64,000 nt of DNA from Macropodus opercularis (lineage: Eukaryota; Chordata; Actinopteri; Anabantiformes; Osphronemidae): assembly GCA_030770545.1 (NCBI GenBank), contig CM061100.1:13508501-13572500 (forward strand). Direction: 5' to 3'. The notes under the pieces were generated by a model. The model saw only the letters and a program-made list of their open reading frames with translations. It was not told the origin of the DNA and searched no databases. The position numbers and the translations under genes were made by a program. Shown here in pieces: positions 60,486 through 64,000 of this stretch (within the stretch, counting starts at the first letter, position 1; every line of letters starts with the position of its first letter).

Positions 60486-62689
60486 GGTGACACCAATGAA
60501 CCAGGTCTGGATGTGACCACAAGGTGACGAAGGAAACAACACACGCTAGAAGCTAAAGTACTGACAGATGTTATGTGACAGAGAAGCTCCGAACATTTTT
60601 GCAGTCGCTGTGTTCAGAGGGTTGCACACTGGCCATGCTTGGCTGCTAATGAGCGCAGCACTGGATTCAAACCGACAGCCCTCCCTTCAGTGTGTAATCA
60701 GCCATGAGAGCTCAGAGACAACAGCAAAACATGAGCTGGACTCACAACTGACAATCCCCACGTCCACGGTGTGAGCCCCTGTCGAAAAAACAGGTAGGAT
60801 ACCAGTTACCAGCTAAATTACACTCGCCATCAATAAAAAATGAAACATCAATACACTAAACTGTCGCTGAACTGCTCTGTCTAGACCAGCGCTTTTACTC
60901 AGGCTATTACTGGCTGAAACGATCAGTTTCCTTTACTTGGACATGGCCTTGGGTAAAATCTGAACAGTTTCAGGGCTGAGTCACCTGTTTTTAACTTGAT
61001 TTCTATGGCTCTGAAGGAGTTTTGATGGAGAATAACAGCAACTTCTGGCATGACTTCATCTGCAGTGAACTCACATCAGCCTGGGGATTCTGACCGGTCT
61101 CACACTGACCCTGTCCACCACAAAATGAACACAGTGCTGGTATTATATCAAATTCAGTTATTGATGATTTTTGTACATTAAAGGTATTTAAATGTTGATA
61201 AAGAAAATAAATAAAGAAAACAAATTAACAAGTGCCTCTTTAAATCAGAATGTGTTGAATCTGCATTAGCTGTAAGGACGTTTGATCACTGGAGACATCT
61301 GTGAGTCTTGTATCCTCCTTAGACACATTACATGGCACATTTGAGTAAAGCTAAACTGATGCTTCAGTGCTGTAAACCCAAACCATAAACAACAGAGCGA
61401 CAAACTTGCCTTCCCTGAAAGAAAACGTCCTTACGTCCACTGGATGTCACTGTGTAATACACAGTCCAGTGAGTCCAGACCAGGTTTTATTCAACGGCTC
61501 ATTAGCGTCTTCAGCTGCTTTGGTGGCTCCTTTATAGCTGGAGCTTAGCAGACATCCATCACTTAGTCTATTAGAGACTTGTCACCCCTTTACTCCCCTC
61601 ATCCCTCCCCACATACCAGCTGCGCCTGATACTCCTTGGCCCACTTGCACCCATGAACTTTGTGTTACCTAGGGTGACCGGCACATGATCAGGATATTGT
61701 GCACTGAGCACATGGACACACTTGTGTGTGTGATAACGTCACACTTCAAATTAAAAACTGCAAATGAACGTATTATTGTCAGGTTAGTGAAATACAACAA
61801 TGTAAGAATCTTACAAGTACGTGGAAACGATGATAAAACCGATGTTTTACATATACATCAGTAAAGGGTCCACTAACTATTATTATTTTCACACTACACA
61901 GTAATCCCCAGACATATACACTAATGCTGTTAATGCAGCTAATGCAAAGCTTCAGTAAGGATCTGCTCCTAAACACTGTCTGTATAATTACGCCTGATCT
62001 AATTATCAGCATCACTCCTGCTTTCCTGCACTGTCAAAGTCCCGGAAGCACAACTCAGTTATTCAAAATTCAATTCTAATTCATTGAAACCAGCTTGTGG
62101 CATTTAGTGTCATCTTTGTTATGACTTTAGATAGATATGGATTTACAGGAGTAAACATTTAAGAGTGTAACCACACACACACACTCTTTCTGGCTTTTCA
62201 GACATATTGCAGAGCGATACCTCTTGCCTCAAACAGCAGTGCTGTACTCAGACTGTTAAACAATAGCACGTTTGTTCTGTTGTCACTTTGAAATGGTCTA
62301 GTTAACATTAATTAGTGACAGCTGACCTGAGTTGAAGCATCAACCAGCGACCTGCAGGTCCAGTAGCTCAGGGAAAAATCCCCAGGTTCTCCACAGTTTT
62401 AACGGCAGCTGATGGTCCGGCCCATATAACATACAGACGGACAGCGGTTCAGATGATGTGGTAAAGCTGCTGTCACACCAATAAGATTACGTTAAACTGG
62501 GGGAGGAGTGTGCAGGAGGAAGACCTGTGCAGAGCAGGCAGGTGTGTGTTCTTTTCTAAAACGCAGGTCATGAGTGAGGGATTGATGGAATGGAGCCCAA
62601 CCTTGACTCATCTCTGTGATAATCAGGCTGCTGCTGAGGTTTGACCATTAAACGATAAACTAATGCGCTTGGTAAACCCTGGTTCACTG

Positions 62690-62850
62690 GTTAATACGTT
62701 AAGACTGAAATGCTGTAGTAAGAAAAGCTTTTTGGTCCAGTTGGAATGGGTCTCATTCCAACTGGTTTCTTTGGCACAAGAAAGTAACAGTAGTAAAAAC
62801 CCTGATTTTCATCACCTAATGGAGCCAGTGTTGCAGCTTGGGCATGTCCT
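62690..62850 (-). mobile_element. Possible retrotransposon reverse-transcriptase fragment
   Basis: The minus strand reads ENQGFYYCYFLVPKKPVGMR followed by PI, close to the GFYS.YFLVPKK.GG.RPI motif of fish DIRS/Gypsy-type reverse transcriptases. The next residues do not follow the expected LDLR pattern, so the copy is broken. Very short; could be chance. Confidence 0.4.
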
Positions 62851-62935
62851 GATTCTGCCATGGTGTCAAGAATCCATAAGCTTGACCTCACGAAGTGACT
62901 GCACCCTAAAGTAAACAGAGAAGCACGAGTGGATG

Positions 62936-62975
62936 CTGTGAATTGGCGCTATATAAATAAAGTTGAATTGAATGA
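62936..62975 (+). mobile_element. L2-type LINE 3' tail
   Basis: GTGAATTGGCGCTATATAAA followed by TAAAGTTGAATTGAAT is the characteristic 3' end of fish L2-type LINEs, almost the same as the tail at 27100-27142. The body was not identified. Confidence 0.65.
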
Positions 62976-64000
62976 GTCTGGTTGTCACGCTCACCTTATA
63001 TGCTCTCTCAGTGGACCCGAGGGATAAACCCGACAGCTCTTAGAGGGCAAAGCCTTCAGGAAATAGAACAGCCTCTGTGCTGCTAGTGGTGCGGCGTAAA
63101 CTTGGCCGGTTCGCCCATCACGGGTAAACTCTGAGACAACGTAAGGCAGACACAGTCACAACTGTTTGACGTTGATGCTGAATTGAATACAAGGCTGGGA
63201 CTCGTGCTCCGCAGGAGGCAGAGCAGTCGTCCACCAATTGTACAGTAGAATTGGTGGCTCGCTTGCCGACTCCTCTGCCTATGACACATGACGCTGACAC
63301 TGAAAGTTGTCCCCAGTGTTTGAATGCATATATAATTCCAGTCAGGGACCACCTCTACCGGACAGGTTTTAAAAGCTGGTTCACCCATGACGCGTAAAAT
63401 CACGATGATAACCTGGTTGTTGGAGGCAGACGACCGTCTCCTCTGAGCCTGGTTCTGCTGGAGGTGTCAGTTTTAAAATACAGCAACATTTTCAAGTGAA
63501 AGAACAAGGCAATAACAAGGTATTTACTTGGATTGTGTCATTTAGTTTAAATGCTTCACATATGGAATCAACAGAGCTCTTTAATAAACTGGTTAGCAGG
63601 ACAACGGAGAAAAGTATTTTACTGCATTATGGTAAATTGAGTTCTACCACTACTACTACTACTGCTGACATAAGTGTGAAACTACAGATTAAACATGCTT
63701 TGGGTTCATAGAAATACTTAGATGATGAAACGCTAGAATGACTTTTTAGTGAACGCATCAAAACAAACGAAAATGTTTTCCTGATTTCACTGAAACATCA
63801 CAACATTGTGTGAAAAACATGGAACTTGTAAACATGCAGTACTGTCATTGTTTACTGTGACTCTCATTTGACAAGACACATGACACAGATGATGCACTTA
63901 ACATGGAACATATAATTATTACAATCAAATGATTCATTCATCAAATCTGAAAATGTTCATTTTGTGGACTTAATATTCACAGCTTGGTGGTCATTTTATA

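Larger units (their letters stand above)
60486..64000. other. Region upstream of crb2
   Basis: No supported gene. Should carry the crb2 promoter and 5' untranslated region. Contains an L2-type LINE tail at 62936-62975 and a possible retrotransposon reverse-transcriptase fragment at 62690-62850. Confidence 0.5.

Noticed and set aside
1..64000. CRISPR arrays, operons or bacterial-type systems
   Set aside because: No regularly spaced direct repeats; spliced vertebrate genes throughout.

Overview
The window is teleost fish nuclear DNA. It holds five spliced protein-coding genes with short GT-AG introns, divided by AT-rich spacer and by relics of typical fish transposons (L2-type LINE, tRNA-headed SINE, Tc1/mariner, hAT, piggyBac-like). 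No bacterial, organellar or viral gene was seen. I rebuilt the gene models by translating exon by exon and checking splice phase. All five close in frame from ATG to stop, so all five look intact.

Layout: nr5a1 (SF-1/Ff1-type nuclear receptor, +, 2705-6665); psmb7 (proteasome beta-2 subunit, +, 10326-14073); nek6 (NIMA-related kinase, -, coding 21274-16209, with a probable untranslated first exon near 25490); dennd1a (connecdenn 1, Rab35 exchange factor, +, 27549-43838); crb2 (Crumbs polarity protein, -, 60485-48202). From memory of the human map, this matches human 9q33.3 in order and relative orientation (CRB2-DENND1A-NEK6-PSMB7-NR5A1). LHX2, which in human lies between NEK6 and DENND1A, is missing: the two fish genes face head to head across about 2 kb filled by a LINE with a SINE inside it. 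ADGRD2 was not seen between psmb7 and nr5a1 either. With a rather divergent nr5a1, this suggests one of the two copies made by the teleost genome duplication, possibly the 'b' copy; that is inference.

The genes do not form one pathway. nr5a1 is a transcription factor of steroidogenic tissue, psmb7 and nek6 are housekeeping genes, dennd1a works in clathrin/Rab35 traffic, and crb2 sets apical polarity. They look like an old syntenic block (human 1q31-32 carries the ohnologues CRB1, DENND1B, NEK7 and NR5A2), not a functional cluster.

The points most worth checking are two crb2 introns that keep frame only with GC donors; a symmetric 129-bp cassette exon in dennd1a; a distant signal-peptide exon for crb2; the lost lhx2; a complete 1160-bp hAT element with perfect 8-bp target duplication and an internal tRNA-like stretch; a TTAA-flanked MITE; and a SINE inserted in a LINE. 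I did not find a convincing undescribed biological system.
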